In this document: piece by piece, positions 23,543 to 31,645 of the stretch
Numbering within the stretch: the first letter of the stretch is position 1
How the letters are laid out: the number at the start of each line of letters is the position of its first letter
NCBI GenBank assembly: GCA_016213625.1
Contig: JACQZZ010000039.1
Coordinates: forward strand, 1 to 33,229
Source: Actinomycetota bacterium
GTDB lineage: Bacteria; Actinomycetota; Acidimicrobiia; Acidimicrobiales; Ilumatobacteraceae
Length of the DNA stretch: 33,229 nucleotides
Direction of reading: 5' to 3'
Position numbers and translations under genes: made by a program
Notes under the pieces: generated by a model
Seen by the model: only the letters and a program-made list of their open reading frames with translations
Told to the model about the DNA's origin: nothing
The model's database searches: none

Positions 23543-24163
23543 ATGTCGAACGCGTCCGACCCCTTCTTCCGCACGTTCCACGCTCTGCGCATCAAGGGCT
23601 TCGCCAAGGCCGACACGATCGCCGAGGTGGCCGACCTTCCGTTGTCGCTGGTCGAAGAGCACCTGCAGGGCTTGCAGGCGCGCGAGTGGGTGCAGTTCCG
23701 TGAGGCCCGCGAGCTGTGGCAGCTCACCTCGGTCGGGCGCGAGGAGCACCACATCGCGCTCGCCGAAGACGTGGGCGGCTCGCACATCACCGAGCACCTG
23801 CACGAGTCGTATCAGTTGTTCCTGCACCTGAACGAGCGGTTCAAGGAACTCTGCGGCGACTGGCAGTTGCGTGCCGGCCAACCCAACGACCACACCGACC
23901 AGGCGTACGACGCCGAGGTCGTGCAGCGTCTGGTGGCACTCGACGCCGATGTCGCGCCCGTGGTGGCACGCATGGGTGTCGTCCTCGCTCGCCTCGCTCC
24001 GTACGGTCCGCGCCTGGCACGCACGTGCCAGTTGGTGGTGAACGGTGAAACGAAAATGTTCACGGGCGTGATGTGCGGCAGCTATCACGATGTGTGGATG
24101 GAACTCCACGAAGACCTCATCCTCACTCAAGGCATCGACCGCTCGGCGGAAGGATCGTTCTGA
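23543..24163 (+). CDS. Winged-helix DNA-binding-like protein of unknown role
   Basis: The 206-residue product has an N-terminal winged-helix-like domain (about residues 5-75: RTFHALRIKGFAKADTIAEV, then LPLSLVEEHLQGLQAREWVQ and a wing with WQLTSVGREEH) resembling MarR/ArsR regulators. The C-terminal two-thirds are helical with conserved-looking aromatic and His/Asp positions and no family I can name. The gene is the first of a tightly coupled operon: its TGA overlaps the dapA ATG (TGATG, 24161-24165). Position next to dapA and rnj suggests a housekeeping rather than accessory role. It could be a regulator of the operon or an RNA/nucleotide-sensing protein; neither is shown. Confidence 0.75.
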   Translation: MSNASDPFFRTFHALRIKGFAKADTIAEVADLPLSLVEEHLQGLQAREWVQFREARELWQLTSVGREEHHIALAEDVGGSHITEHLHESYQLFLHLNERFKELCGDWQLRAGQPNDHTDQAYDAEVVQRLVALDADVAPVVARMGVVLARLAPYGPRLARTCQLVVNGETKMFTGVMCGSYHDVWMELHEDLILTQGIDRSAEGSF

Positions 24164-25056
24164 TGGCGCGTTTCGGCAGAGTTCTCACGGCGATGATCAC
24201 GCCCTTCGACGAGCAGGGAGCCCTCGATCTCGACGAAGCGCGCCGTCTGGCCCGGTGGTTGCAGGACAACGGCAACGACGGGTTGGTCGTCACGGGTACC
24301 ACGGGCGAGTCGCCGGTGCTCACCGACGACGAGCGCCTCAGCCTGTACGCGGCGGTCATCGAGGCGGTCAGCATCCCCGTCATCGCCGGCACCGGCACCA
24401 ACGACACCGCGCACTCCGTGCATCTCACGAAGGAAGCCACCGCACTCGGCGCCTCGGGCATCCTCGCGGTGGGCCCGTACTACACCCGCCCGTCGCAGGG
24501 GGGCAACGACGGGCACCTCGGGGCTTTGGCGGCGGCGTCGCCGCTGCCGCAGGTGGTGTACGACATCCCCGTGCGCTCCGGGCGCAAGGTCTCGACGGCG
24601 CTGCTGCTGAAGCTGGCGCGTGAGGTGCCGAACATCGTCGCCCTGAAGGACGCCGCGGGCAACCCGGGCGAGACCGCGGTACTCATCGCTCACGCCCCTG
24701 AGGGGTTCGAGGTGTACAGCGGCGACGACGGTCTCACGCTGCCGTTGCTGGCCAGCGGCATCGTGGGCGTCATCGGCGTGGCCACGCACTGGACCGGCCC
24801 AGACCACCAGGAGATGTTCGACCTGTGGGAGAAGGGCGACACGGTCGCCGCCCGAGCGGTGAACGCCCGGCTGCTCGAGAGCTTCGCGTTCGAGACCGGT
24901 GACGACGCACCGAACCCCATCCCCACCAAGGCGATGATGCGTCACCTCGGGTTCGCCGTGGGGCAGGCCCGGTTGCCCATGGGGCCGGCACCCGCCTTCG
25001 TCGACGAACGTGCACCCATCGTGTTCGCCAACCTGCAGGCGAGTCGCGGTCACTGA
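24163..25056 (+). CDS. dapA: 4-hydroxy-tetrahydrodipicolinate synthase DapA
   Basis: DapA condenses pyruvate with aspartate semialdehyde, the committed step to lysine and diaminopimelate. The 297-residue TIM-barrel has GTTGESPVLTDDE (residues about 45-57), the Y of VVYDIPVRSG, and the Schiff-base lysine in IVALKDAAGNP, all as in the DHDPS family. The ATG overlaps the previous stop, and its own TGA (25054-25056) overlaps the ATG of rnj, so the three genes are translationally coupled. dapA-rnj linkage is conserved in actinobacteria such as Mycobacterium (Rv2753c-Rv2752c). DapB is encoded earlier in this window. Confidence 0.96.
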   Translation: MARFGRVLTAMITPFDEQGALDLDEARRLARWLQDNGNDGLVVTGTTGESPVLTDDERLSLYAAVIEAVSIPVIAGTGTNDTAHSVHLTKEATALGASGILAVGPYYTRPSQGGNDGHLGALAAASPLPQVVYDIPVRSGRKVSTALLLKLAREVPNIVALKDAAGNPGETAVLIAHAPEGFEVYSGDDGLTLPLLASGIVGVIGVATHWTGPDHQEMFDLWEKGDTVAARAVNARLLESFAFETGDDAPNPIPTKAMMRHLGFAVGQARLPMGPAPAFVDERAPIVFANLQASRGH

Positions 25057-26717
25057 TGGCTGCTTCCGTACGCATCGTCTTCCTCGGTGGTCTCGGCGAG
25101 ATCGGCCGCAACTGCATGGCCATCGAGCAGGAGGGCAAGGTCCTCCTCATCGACTGCGGTCTCATGTTCCCCGACGCCGACATGCACGGCATCGACCTGG
25201 TGCTGCCCGACTTCACGTGGCTGCGCCAGCGTGCCGACGACATCGTCGCGGTCGTGGCCACGCACGGTCACGAAGACCACGTCGGCGCGCTGCAGTACCT
25301 GCTGCGCGAGCTGAGCTTCCCCATCTACGGCTCGGCGGTCACGCTCGGGCTGGCCCGCAACCGCATCGAGGAAGCAGGTCTGCTCGGCAAGACCGAACTG
25401 GTCACCGTGCGCGATGGCGAGCGGTTGATGATCGGGCCGTTCGACGTGGAGTTCATTCCCGTCACCCACTCGGTGCCGCACGCGCATGCCATCGCACTCC
25501 ACACGCCGCAGGGCGTGGTGTTGCACACGGGCGACTTCAAGCTCGACCTCACACCGGTCGATGGTCGCCGCACCGACCTCGGCCGCATCGGTGCGCTCGC
25601 GTCCACCGAGGGCATTCGCTTGCTCATGGCCGACAGCACCAACGCCGAGGAACACGGTCACGCCCCCAGCGAGTCCAGCGTCGGCGCGGTGCTGCGCAGC
25701 GTGTTCGCCGAGCAGAAGGGGCGGCGCATCATCACCGCCAGCTTCGCCAGCCACCTGCACCGCATCCAGCAGATCGCCGATGCCGCCATCGCCAACGGTC
25801 GCGTGGTGGCCACGCTCGGGCTGAGCATGAAGAAGAACGTGCGCATGGGTCGCGATCTCGGGGTGCTGCGCATCCCCGACGCGTCGCTCATCGACATCGA
25901 GGAGATCGACAAGTACCAGCCCGGCCAGGTGTGCATCGTGTCCACCGGTTCGCAGGGCGAGCCGATGTCGGCGCTGGCGCTGCTGGCCCGCGGCGAGAGC
26001 AAATGGGTGAAGGCCGGCGAGCACGACACGGTCGTGTTGTCCAGCCACGCCATCCCGGGCAACGAGGGCGCCGTGAACCGCGTCATCGACGACCTGTTGC
26101 GCGCCGGGGTCGAGGTCATCCACTCGGGTGTCGCCGACGTGCACGCCACCGGACACGCGCAGGCCGACGAGCTGAAGACCTACCTCAGCATCACCAACCC
26201 CGAGTACTTCGTGCCCATCCACGGTGAGTACCGCCACATGGTGGCCAACGCCAAGCTCGGCCACATCATGGGTGTGCCGCGCGATCACGTGCTGGTGTGT
26301 GAGGACGGCGACGTGCTCGAGCTCTCCGACGCGGGGTTGTCCGCCGTCGGGCGAGTGCCGGCCGGCTACCTGTACGTCGACGGCATCGTCGGCGATGTCG
26401 GTCAGGGTGTGTTGCGCGACCGCAAGGTGCTGGCCGAGGAAGGTGTGGTGGTGGTCGTGGTCACCGTCGACATCGAGACCGGCAAGGTGCTGGTCGGTCC
26501 GGAGATCATCACCCGCGGCTGGGTCTACGCACCCGAAGCGGAGGATCTGCTCGACGAGGCCTGCGATCGAGTCGCCGAGGCCGTGGAGAAGGCGCTCGCC
26601 GCCGGGGTCCGCGACGTCGAGTCGCTCGAGCGCGACGTGCGTCGGGCCGCCGGCAAGTTCGTCAACGAGCGCACCAAGCGTCGTCCGATGATCGTGCCCG
26701 TCGTGATGGAGGCCTGA
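25056..26717 (+). CDS. rnj: Ribonuclease J
   Basis: RNase J is a beta-CASP metallo-beta-lactamase with endonuclease and 5'-3' exonuclease activity for mRNA decay and rRNA maturation. The 553-residue product shows FLGGLGEIGRN at the start, the zinc motif THGHEDHVGAL (H70, H72, D74, H75), PVTHSVPHAHAI with H138, HTGDFK with D160, the beta-CASP part with STGSQGEP (around 302-309), SSHAIPGNE, and PIHGEYRH, then a C-terminal domain to the end. The start ATG overlaps the dapA stop. Size and motifs are typical. Confidence 0.97.
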   Translation: MAASVRIVFLGGLGEIGRNCMAIEQEGKVLLIDCGLMFPDADMHGIDLVLPDFTWLRQRADDIVAVVATHGHEDHVGALQYLLRELSFPIYGSAVTLGLARNRIEEAGLLGKTELVTVRDGERLMIGPFDVEFIPVTHSVPHAHAIALHTPQGVVLHTGDFKLDLTPVDGRRTDLGRIGALASTEGIRLLMADSTNAEEHGHAPSESSVGAVLRSVFAEQKGRRIITASFASHLHRIQQIADAAIANGRVVATLGLSMKKNVRMGRDLGVLRIPDASLIDIEEIDKYQPGQVCIVSTGSQGEPMSALALLARGESKWVKAGEHDTVVLSSHAIPGNEGAVNRVIDDLLRAGVEVIHSGVADVHATGHAQADELKTYLSITNPEYFVPIHGEYRHMVANAKLGHIMGVPRDHVLVCEDGDVLELSDAGLSAVGRVPAGYLYVDGIVGDVGQGVLRDRKVLAEEGVVVVVVTVDIETGKVLVGPEIITRGWVYAPEAEDLLDEACDRVAEAVEKALAAGVRDVESLERDVRRAAGKFVNERTKRRPMIVPVVMEA

Positions 26718-26740
26718 GCCCCTCCGTGCGACCCCGAACG

Positions 26741-26760
26741 GGCTGATCGACCATTCAGCC
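26741..26760 (+). terminator. Weak hairpin after rnj
   Basis: GGCTGA (26741-26746) pairs with TCAGCC (26755-26760) across an 8-base loop, followed by TTCGTCC. Short stem, so it is a possible but weak terminator for the dapA-rnj operon. Confidence 0.35.
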
Positions 26761-26779
26761 TTCGTCCACCTGAACCGCG

Positions 26780-26785
26780 TAAGGT
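26780..26785 (+). promoter_or_regulatory. -10 box TAAGGT
   Basis: TAAGGT ends seven bases before the GTG at 26792. It decides that start over the in-frame ATG at 26798 and predicts a leaderless mRNA. No -35 match. Confidence 0.5.
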
Positions 26786-26791
26786 GGATCC

Positions 26792-27106
26792 GTGGGGATG
26801 ACGCGCTTGCTGCTGTTCGTGTGCGCATGCTGTGTGGCGTTGGTCTCGATGGCGCCCATCGCAGCGGCGACCGCACCCGACTCGGGCACGTCCGAGGGGT
26901 CCACCACCACCGTGCAGGTGGCGTCGGGCGCGCCGGTGCCGCAGTCGCCTCCGCCGCGAATCGGGCCGTTCCGCGGCGCGGCGTCGGAGTCCGGTGTGCG
27001 CGCGGCCTGGTGGCTGTTGGTCATCGGTGGCGCACAGGTGGTGGCGTTGATGCTCATCACTCGTCGCGCCCGTGCGCGAGTGCCGCAGAGCGACGACCGC
27101 CCGTAG
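26792..27106 (+). CDS. Small exported single-pass membrane protein
   Basis: The 104-residue product has a hydrophobic N-terminal signal sequence (LLLFVCACCVALVSMAPIAA), a low-complexity Ser/Thr/Pro linker (residues 27-57), then a second hydrophobic segment (AAWWLLVIGGAQVVALMLI, about residues 72-90) and a short Arg-rich cytoplasmic tail RRARARV. That is the layout of a small type I membrane protein; no LPXTG motif precedes the anchor. No family recognised. The GTG start is set by the upstream -10 box. Its TAG stop (27104-27106) is also the first half of the -10 box of the next gene. Confidence 0.75.
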   Translation: MGMTRLLLFVCACCVALVSMAPIAAATAPDSGTSEGSTTTVQVASGAPVPQSPPPRIGPFRGAASESGVRAAWWLLVIGGAQVVALMLITRRARARVPQSDDRP

Positions 27107-27109
27107 CCT
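27104..27109 (+). promoter_or_regulatory. -10 box TAGCCT overlapping the preceding stop codon
   Basis: TAGCCT ends eight bases before the ATG at 27117; its TAG is also the stop of the preceding gene. It predicts a separate leaderless transcript for the lipoprotein gene. Confidence 0.45.
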
Positions 27110-27116
27110 TCGCGCC

Positions 27117-27692
27117 ATGATCCCGAGCCGAAGCGGCATGGCCGCAGTCGTGGTGATGATGTCCCTGGTCGTCGCCGGGTGCAGCGACGATGCCGCCGAT
27201 TCCGAGGCCTCCACCGGCGCATCCAGCGGCGTCACCATCTGCGAGCCGTCGGGCACGGCCCAACCGGACGACCAGTTGCCGGCAGTGGCCGAGATCCCGG
27301 TGGCCATCGAGGCGTTGGAGGCCGAGTTGGGTGGCCCGCAGACGTACTTCGAGGTCAACGCCACCGCCCGTGTGGTGAACCTGTTCGTCGCACTGAACGA
27401 CGGGAAGCTCGTCCAGCCCTGGTTGTACGTGGATGGCGAACTCACCTCGCAGGACGGACAGAGTGCCTCGGGTGGCACCTTCACCGCCGATGAGCTGGAC
27501 TTCGTGCCCACCGAGGTGCTCACCGAGGTGCGCGCCGAGGTGCCCGACGCCATCCTCGAGAGCTTCTACGTGAATGGCGACGGCGCGGGCAACCTGCAGT
27601 ACGGCGTGCTCACCTCGGCCCAGTGCGGGGGAGGGCTCGACGTGGTGGTGGGTCCCGACGGTGCCGTGAAGTCGGTCGACCCTGTCAACTGA
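27117..27692 (+). CDS. Hypothetical lipoprotein
   Basis: A 191-residue exported protein with a signal peptide ending LVVAGC (C22) and a short Ser/Ala linker. The mature domain (about residues 55-190) has mixed alpha/beta character with strands such as YFEVNATARVVNLFVAL and QPWLYVDGELTS, two cysteines (ICEPS and AQCGGG) that may form a disulfide, and a final strand VVVGPDGAVKSVDPV. I do not recognise a family. It lies between the small membrane protein and ftsK in the same direction, but hairpins separate it from ftsK. Confidence 0.75.
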   Translation: MIPSRSGMAAVVVMMSLVVAGCSDDAADSEASTGASSGVTICEPSGTAQPDDQLPAVAEIPVAIEALEAELGGPQTYFEVNATARVVNLFVALNDGKLVQPWLYVDGELTSQDGQSASGGTFTADELDFVPTEVLTEVRAEVPDAILESFYVNGDGAGNLQYGVLTSAQCGGGLDVVVGPDGAVKSVDPVN

Positions 27693-27695
27693 CCC

Positions 27696-27768
27696 GCGAT
27701 GAGCGATGGCGCTGCCGTGGCGCGTCATCGCTCATCGCATGGAAGGGTGCGCGTCCTGGCGCGCACCC
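27696..27768 (+). terminator. Two tandem hairpins before ftsK
   Basis: The first is a perfect 13-bp inverted repeat, GCGATGAGCGATG (27696-27708) with CATCGCTCATCGC (27726-27738); its 17-base loop can extend the stem with GCGC/GCGC (27709-27712/27720-27723). It starts three bases after the lipoprotein stop. The second is a 9-bp stem GGGTGCGCG (27745-27753) with CGCGCACCC (27760-27768) and a 6-base loop, ending seven bases before the ftsK -10 box. Confidence 0.7.
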
Positions 27769-27774
27769 CCTTGG

Positions 27775-27780
27775 TACCGT
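27775..27780 (+). promoter_or_regulatory. -10 box TACCGT for ftsK, leaderless
   Basis: TACCGT ends nine bases before the ATG at 27789 and supports that start over upstream in-frame sequence that would include the hairpins. No -35 match. Confidence 0.5.
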
Positions 27781-27788
27781 GGGCGTAC

Positions 27789-30155
27789 ATGGCATCTCAG
27801 GGTTCGAGTCAGCAGCGGTCGAAGCCGACCGCGAACACCCGTCGCGCTCCTGCGCAGGCGGCCGCTCCCTCGCGCCGCGATCAGGCGTCGGCCGAGTTGC
27901 GCGAGGCCGTGTCGGGCCGAGAAGACGAGTTCCTGGGGCTGGCGCTCATCGCCATCGGGGTGCTGCTGGGCCTGGGTATCTACTTCAACTTGGCCGGGCC
28001 GCTCGGTCGCGGCACCGAGACCGTGGTCGGCTGGTTCGCCGGGGTCGGTCGCTATCTGGTGCCACCGGCGCTCATCGGCGCAGGCATCGCCCTGGTCAAG
28101 AAGGGTCGCAGCGGGCACCGCTTCCGCCTGGTGTTGGGCTACGGCCTGGGGTTCGTCGCCCTGTTGGGCGTGCTGCACGTGGTGCGCGGCCCGGAAGAGA
28201 TCATGGGCGGGTTCGACACGCTCGGGACGGCCGGGGGCTGGCTGGGCGCACTCATCGGCGAGCCGCTCCGCCGTCTGCTGGCCGATGCGGGGGCCATCGT
28301 CGTGCTGTCGCTGCTGTTCATAGGTGCCGTGCTGCTCATCAACGGCAGTTCGGTGCGCACCGCGGTGGGCAATGTCGGCAAGGGCACTGCCGCGGTGGCG
28401 GTGCCGGTGGGTCGGCGCATCCGCAAGGCGTTCGGTGACATCTCCACCCTGAAGAGCGATCGCGAGGCCACCGGCGAGATCGACACACCGCAGGTCTACG
28501 ACTTCGCCCAGGACGACGAATGGGCCGACGAGGAAGCGCCGAAGCCCAAGCGGTCGCGCACCCCCAAGCCGTTGCCGCCGCCGGCCGCCGGCCCAGCCGA
28601 GCAGGTCGAGCTGGATCTGGGTCCGGGCGCCGAGCGCGGTCAGTGGGTGCTGCCGCCGCTGAACTACCTCACGCGCAGCACCGCGCAGACCATCAACAAG
28701 GCCGAGGTCGAGGCTCGGGGCCGCACGCTGGTCGAGTCGCTCGCGTCGCACGGCGTCGAGACCAAGCTGCTCGGCATGACCGTGGGTCCCACGGTCACCC
28801 GCTTCGAGCTCGAGCTCGGGTCGGGCGTGAAGGTGGCGCGCATCACCAGTCTCAACCGCGACATCGCGTACGCGATGGCAGCCACCGACGTGCGCATCCT
28901 GGCGCCCATTCCCGGTCGGTCGGCCATCGGTGTGGAGGTGCCCAATCACACCCGTCAGCTGGTCAGCCTGGGCGACATCATGACCTCTGCCGAGGCCAAG
29001 ACCGCGTCGAACCCGCTCGACGTGGCCATCGGCAAGGACATCGCCGGGCGGTCCATCTTCCTCAACCTGGCCACCACGCCGCACCTGCTCATCGCCGGCG
29101 CCACCGGTGCCGGTAAGTCCAGCGGCATCAACTGCATCATCACGTCGCTGCTCATGCGCACCACGCCCGAACAGGTGCGCCTCATCCTGGTCGACCCCAA
29201 GCAGGTCGAGATGGGGCAGTACAACAAGCTCCCGCATCTGCTCACCGCACCGGTCACCAACCCGAAGAAGGCGGCCAACGCCCTCGGGTGGGCAGTGAAG
29301 GAGATGGAGCGCCGGTACGACCTGCTGTTCGAGGTCGGCTTCCGCGACATCCTCGGCTACAACGCGGCGTACGACCGTGGCGATCTGCACCGCGACGCGC
29401 ACGGCGAGATCATCGTCCTGGAAGAGGGCGAGGAGCACAAGTACGAGCGCCTGCCGTACATCGTGGTCGTGGTCGACGAGTTGAACGACCTGATGATGGT
29501 GGCGGCGCGCGACGTGGAGGAGAGCATCACCCGCATCGCGCAGAAGGCGCGTGCGGTGGGCATCCACCTCATCGTGGCCACGCAGCGCCCGTCGGTCAAC
29601 GTCATCACCGGTGTCATCAAGGCCAACATCCCGGCCCGCATGGCGTTCGCCGTGTCGTCGCTCACCGACAGCCGCGTCATCCTCGATCAGCCGGGTGCGG
29701 AGAAGCTGGTGGGCAAGGGCGACATGCTGCTGCTGCCGGGCAACTCCAGCCACTCGCAACGTATCCAGGGCTGCTTCGTCAGCGAGGAAGAGGTGCGCAA
29801 GGTGGTGGCGCACTGGCGGCGCCAGGCACCTGATGTCAGCTCCACCTACGTGAGCGGGGTGGAGGGCGACGACGACGGCCAACTCGGTGCCGGCAACTTC
29901 GGCGGCAACGGCGCGGACGACGACGAGGACGAAGTGCTGATGCGTCAGGCGATGGAGCTCGTCGTGCGCAGCCAGCTGGGCAGCACGTCGATGCTGCAGC
30001 GCAAGCTGAAGGTGGGCTTCGCCCGTGCCGGTCGCATCATGGATCTGCTCGAGCAGCGCGGCGTGGTGGGCCCCAGCGAGGGTTCGAAGGCCCGCGAGGT
30101 GCACATGACCGTCGAGGAGTTCGAGCTGTTGCAAGAGGCACACCGCAACGGCTGA
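27789..30155 (+). CDS. ftsK: DNA translocase FtsK/SpoIIIE
   Basis: FtsK pumps chromosomal DNA through the closing septum. The 788-residue protein starts with a basic cytoplasmic segment, then about four membrane helices (residues 47-210, beginning FLGLALIAIGVLLGLGIYF), a short acidic/Pro linker, and the motor: the alpha/beta core with Walker A GATGAGKSSGIN (about 436-447), DPKQVEMGQYN, Walker B YIVVVVDELNDLMM (about 556-569) and ATQRPSVNVITG. The C-terminal gamma winged-helix domain (about 715-780) with QLGSTSMLQRKLKVGFARAG reads KOPS-like sequences. The linker is short, as usual in actinobacteria. Start chosen from the TACCGT box eight bases upstream. Confidence 0.97.
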   Translation: MASQGSSQQRSKPTANTRRAPAQAAAPSRRDQASAELREAVSGREDEFLGLALIAIGVLLGLGIYFNLAGPLGRGTETVVGWFAGVGRYLVPPALIGAGIALVKKGRSGHRFRLVLGYGLGFVALLGVLHVVRGPEEIMGGFDTLGTAGGWLGALIGEPLRRLLADAGAIVVLSLLFIGAVLLINGSSVRTAVGNVGKGTAAVAVPVGRRIRKAFGDISTLKSDREATGEIDTPQVYDFAQDDEWADEEAPKPKRSRTPKPLPPPAAGPAEQVELDLGPGAERGQWVLPPLNYLTRSTAQTINKAEVEARGRTLVESLASHGVETKLLGMTVGPTVTRFELELGSGVKVARITSLNRDIAYAMAATDVRILAPIPGRSAIGVEVPNHTRQLVSLGDIMTSAEAKTASNPLDVAIGKDIAGRSIFLNLATTPHLLIAGATGAGKSSGINCIITSLLMRTTPEQVRLILVDPKQVEMGQYNKLPHLLTAPVTNPKKAANALGWAVKEMERRYDLLFEVGFRDILGYNAAYDRGDLHRDAHGEIIVLEEGEEHKYERLPYIVVVVDELNDLMMVAARDVEESITRIAQKARAVGIHLIVATQRPSVNVITGVIKANIPARMAFAVSSLTDSRVILDQPGAEKLVGKGDMLLLPGNSSHSQRIQGCFVSEEEVRKVVAHWRRQAPDVSSTYVSGVEGDDDGQLGAGNFGGNGADDDEDEVLMRQAMELVVRSQLGSTSMLQRKLKVGFARAGRIMDLLEQRGVVGPSEGSKAREVHMTVEEFELLQEAHRNG

Positions 30156-30209
30156 TCTGGTGCGCCGGCCTCGAACGGCGCACACTGAAGGTGAGCCAGG
30201 AGGTGTGCG

Positions 30210-31115
30210 ATGCGTCGCCTGCCCGGAATCATCGTCCCGTTGTCGGTCGTGGTGGGGTTGCTCGCCGCGTGCGGCGACACCAGCGAGTCGTCGAGCACCA
30301 CCGGAGTCTCGACGACGTTGCCCGACACCGTGACGGTGGAGAGCACCGTCCCTGACACCGTGCCGGCCACGACCGTGCCGGACACGACGGTGGGGCCGAC
30401 GTTGCCGGCGGAGAGCGTCCGGGTGGCCGCCTACTTCGTGCGCGACGAGCTGCTGGCGGTGGCCGGCCGCGACGTGTCGGGGTGGGACGGCGTGCCGGTG
30501 ATGGAGGCCGTGCTGGCCGGTCCGACGCCGGAGGAGGCAGCCCGCGGCCTGATGACCATGATCCCCGAGGGCACCGAGGTGCTGGGCGTGGACGTGCAGG
30601 GCAGTGAGGCCACCGTGAACCTGAGCAGCGAGTTCGAGTCGGGTGGCGGCAGCTTGTCGATGACCATGCGGGTGGCGCAGGTGGTGTACACCGTGTCGCA
30701 GTTGCCCGATGTCGACACCGTGAGGTTCCAGATCGACGGCGAGCCGCGGACGATGATCGGCGGCGAGGGCATCATGGTGGATCCCGCGTCGCGAGAGTCG
30801 TTCACCGAGGGCGTGCTGCCGAACATCTTCCTCGGTGAGCCGTTTGATGGCGACGAGCTGACGAACCCGATCGTCATCGCCGGTATGACCAACGCGTTCG
30901 AGGCGACGGTGAACTACCAGGTGCTCGCCGCCGACGGCACGCTGATCACCGAGGGCTACACGACCGCGTTGTGCGGCACGGGTTGCTGGGGTGGGTTCTA
31001 CGCCGAGATCGCACTGCCCGAGGGCACGGTGGGCCCGGTGACGTTGAAGGTGTTCGACTACAGCGAAGCCGACGGCACCACGGTGCTCGACCTGCAGCAG
31101 ATCACCCTCCGCTGA
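30210..31115 (+). CDS. GerMN- and Gmad2-domain lipoprotein
   Basis: The 301-residue protein has a signal peptide ending LLAAC (C21), a Thr/Pro/Val-rich linker with repeated PDTV and TVPDT units to about residue 65, a GerMN domain (about 70-185: VAAYFVRDELLAV, EAVLAGPTPEEAARGL, MIPEGTEVLGV, VVYTVSQLPDVDTVRFQIDG) and a C-terminal Gmad2 immunoglobulin-like domain (about 208-300: NPIVIAGMTNAFEATVNYQVL, read in two parts, then GFYAEIALPEGTVGPVTLKVF). GerMN/Gmad2 proteins were named from spore germination but are common in non-sporulating actinobacteria, e.g. LpqB-like envelope lipoproteins. A strong AGGAGG site (30198-30203) fixes the ATG. The role is probably cell-envelope related. Confidence 0.88.
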   Translation: MRRLPGIIVPLSVVVGLLAACGDTSESSSTTGVSTTLPDTVTVESTVPDTVPATTVPDTTVGPTLPAESVRVAAYFVRDELLAVAGRDVSGWDGVPVMEAVLAGPTPEEAARGLMTMIPEGTEVLGVDVQGSEATVNLSSEFESGGGSLSMTMRVAQVVYTVSQLPDVDTVRFQIDGEPRTMIGGEGIMVDPASRESFTEGVLPNIFLGEPFDGDELTNPIVIAGMTNAFEATVNYQVLAADGTLITEGYTTALCGTGCWGGFYAEIALPEGTVGPVTLKVFDYSEADGTTVLDLQQITLR

Positions 31116-31135
31116 CCCAATCCTCCATCGCAGTC

Positions 31136-31173
31136 ACCGATCCATTCGCTCACCGAGTGCATCCGTACCTGCG
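31136..31173. repeat. Hairpin-containing intergenic repeat, copy B
   Basis: Matches copy A (14216-14253) at 29 of 38 positions. Its hairpin is shorter, CATTCG (31143-31148) with CGAGTG (31154-31159), with one T-G wobble replacing a C-G pair of copy A. It lies 20 bases after the GerMN gene, between convergent genes, the same setting as copy A. The rest of the gap 31116-31261 shows nothing further. Confidence 0.45.
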
Positions 31174-31261
31174 GTGCATCACGCGCGCGAGCGACGGGAG
31201 GTCGCGCTTCAGCGGCGAGGTCATTCGGTCATTCTCGCGTGTGTCGGCTCTGAATCGCGGC

Positions 31262-31645
31262 TCACGGGGGAGTGGCGCGGGTGCGGTAGATCCGGGGCGC
31301 TCCCGTGGAGCGCTCGACCACGGCGAGCGCGTCCTGGGGATCGACGCCGTTGACCGCGTAGACCTTGCTGCCGGGTGTGGCTGTGCCCTGGCCGTCCTTC
31401 AGCGTGAACGGCACACAGTCCGCGGCGCTGTCGGGGAGTCCCGTGGTGATCTCGCCGACCTCCTCACCGAGTTTGCTCGGGTCGAGTGGATCCGATGGGC
31501 CCCAATAGACGACGCCGTCGAGCCGGAACTGCTCGTACGGAAGACATTCCTGGTTCCGACTGTCGAAGCACGCTGTGAGGCACGTGGCGGCGAACGCGAT
31601 CGCAAGAACCAGTCGGCTCTGTCGAGACCGCCGGCGGTGACTCAC
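31262..31645 (-). CDS. Small hypothetical lipoprotein
   Basis: A 127-residue product with an Arg-rich N-terminus, a hydrophobic stretch and a lipobox LTAC (C26), followed by a domain with two more cysteines (QECLPYEQF and DCVPFTLKD) that could pair. The segment FRLDGVVYWGP suggests a small beta-rich domain. No family recognised. The GTG start (31645) overlaps the TGA of the upstream DUF6869-like gene in a GTGA junction, so the two are translationally coupled. Confidence 0.7.
   Translation of the reverse strand: MSHRRRSRQSRLVLAIAFAATCLTACFDSRNQECLPYEQFRLDGVVYWGPSDPLDPSKLGEEVGEITTGLPDSAADCVPFTLKDGQGTATPGSKVYAVNGVDPQDALAVVERSTGAPRIYRTRATPP

Noticed and set aside
26792..27106. Sortase-anchored surface protein
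   Set aside because: Signal peptide, C-terminal hydrophobic segment and basic tail are present, but there is no LPXTG-like motif.
27732..30185. An 817-codon open frame antisense to ftsK
   Set aside because: Shadow frame with the same biased composition and no recognisable domain; ftsK is certain.
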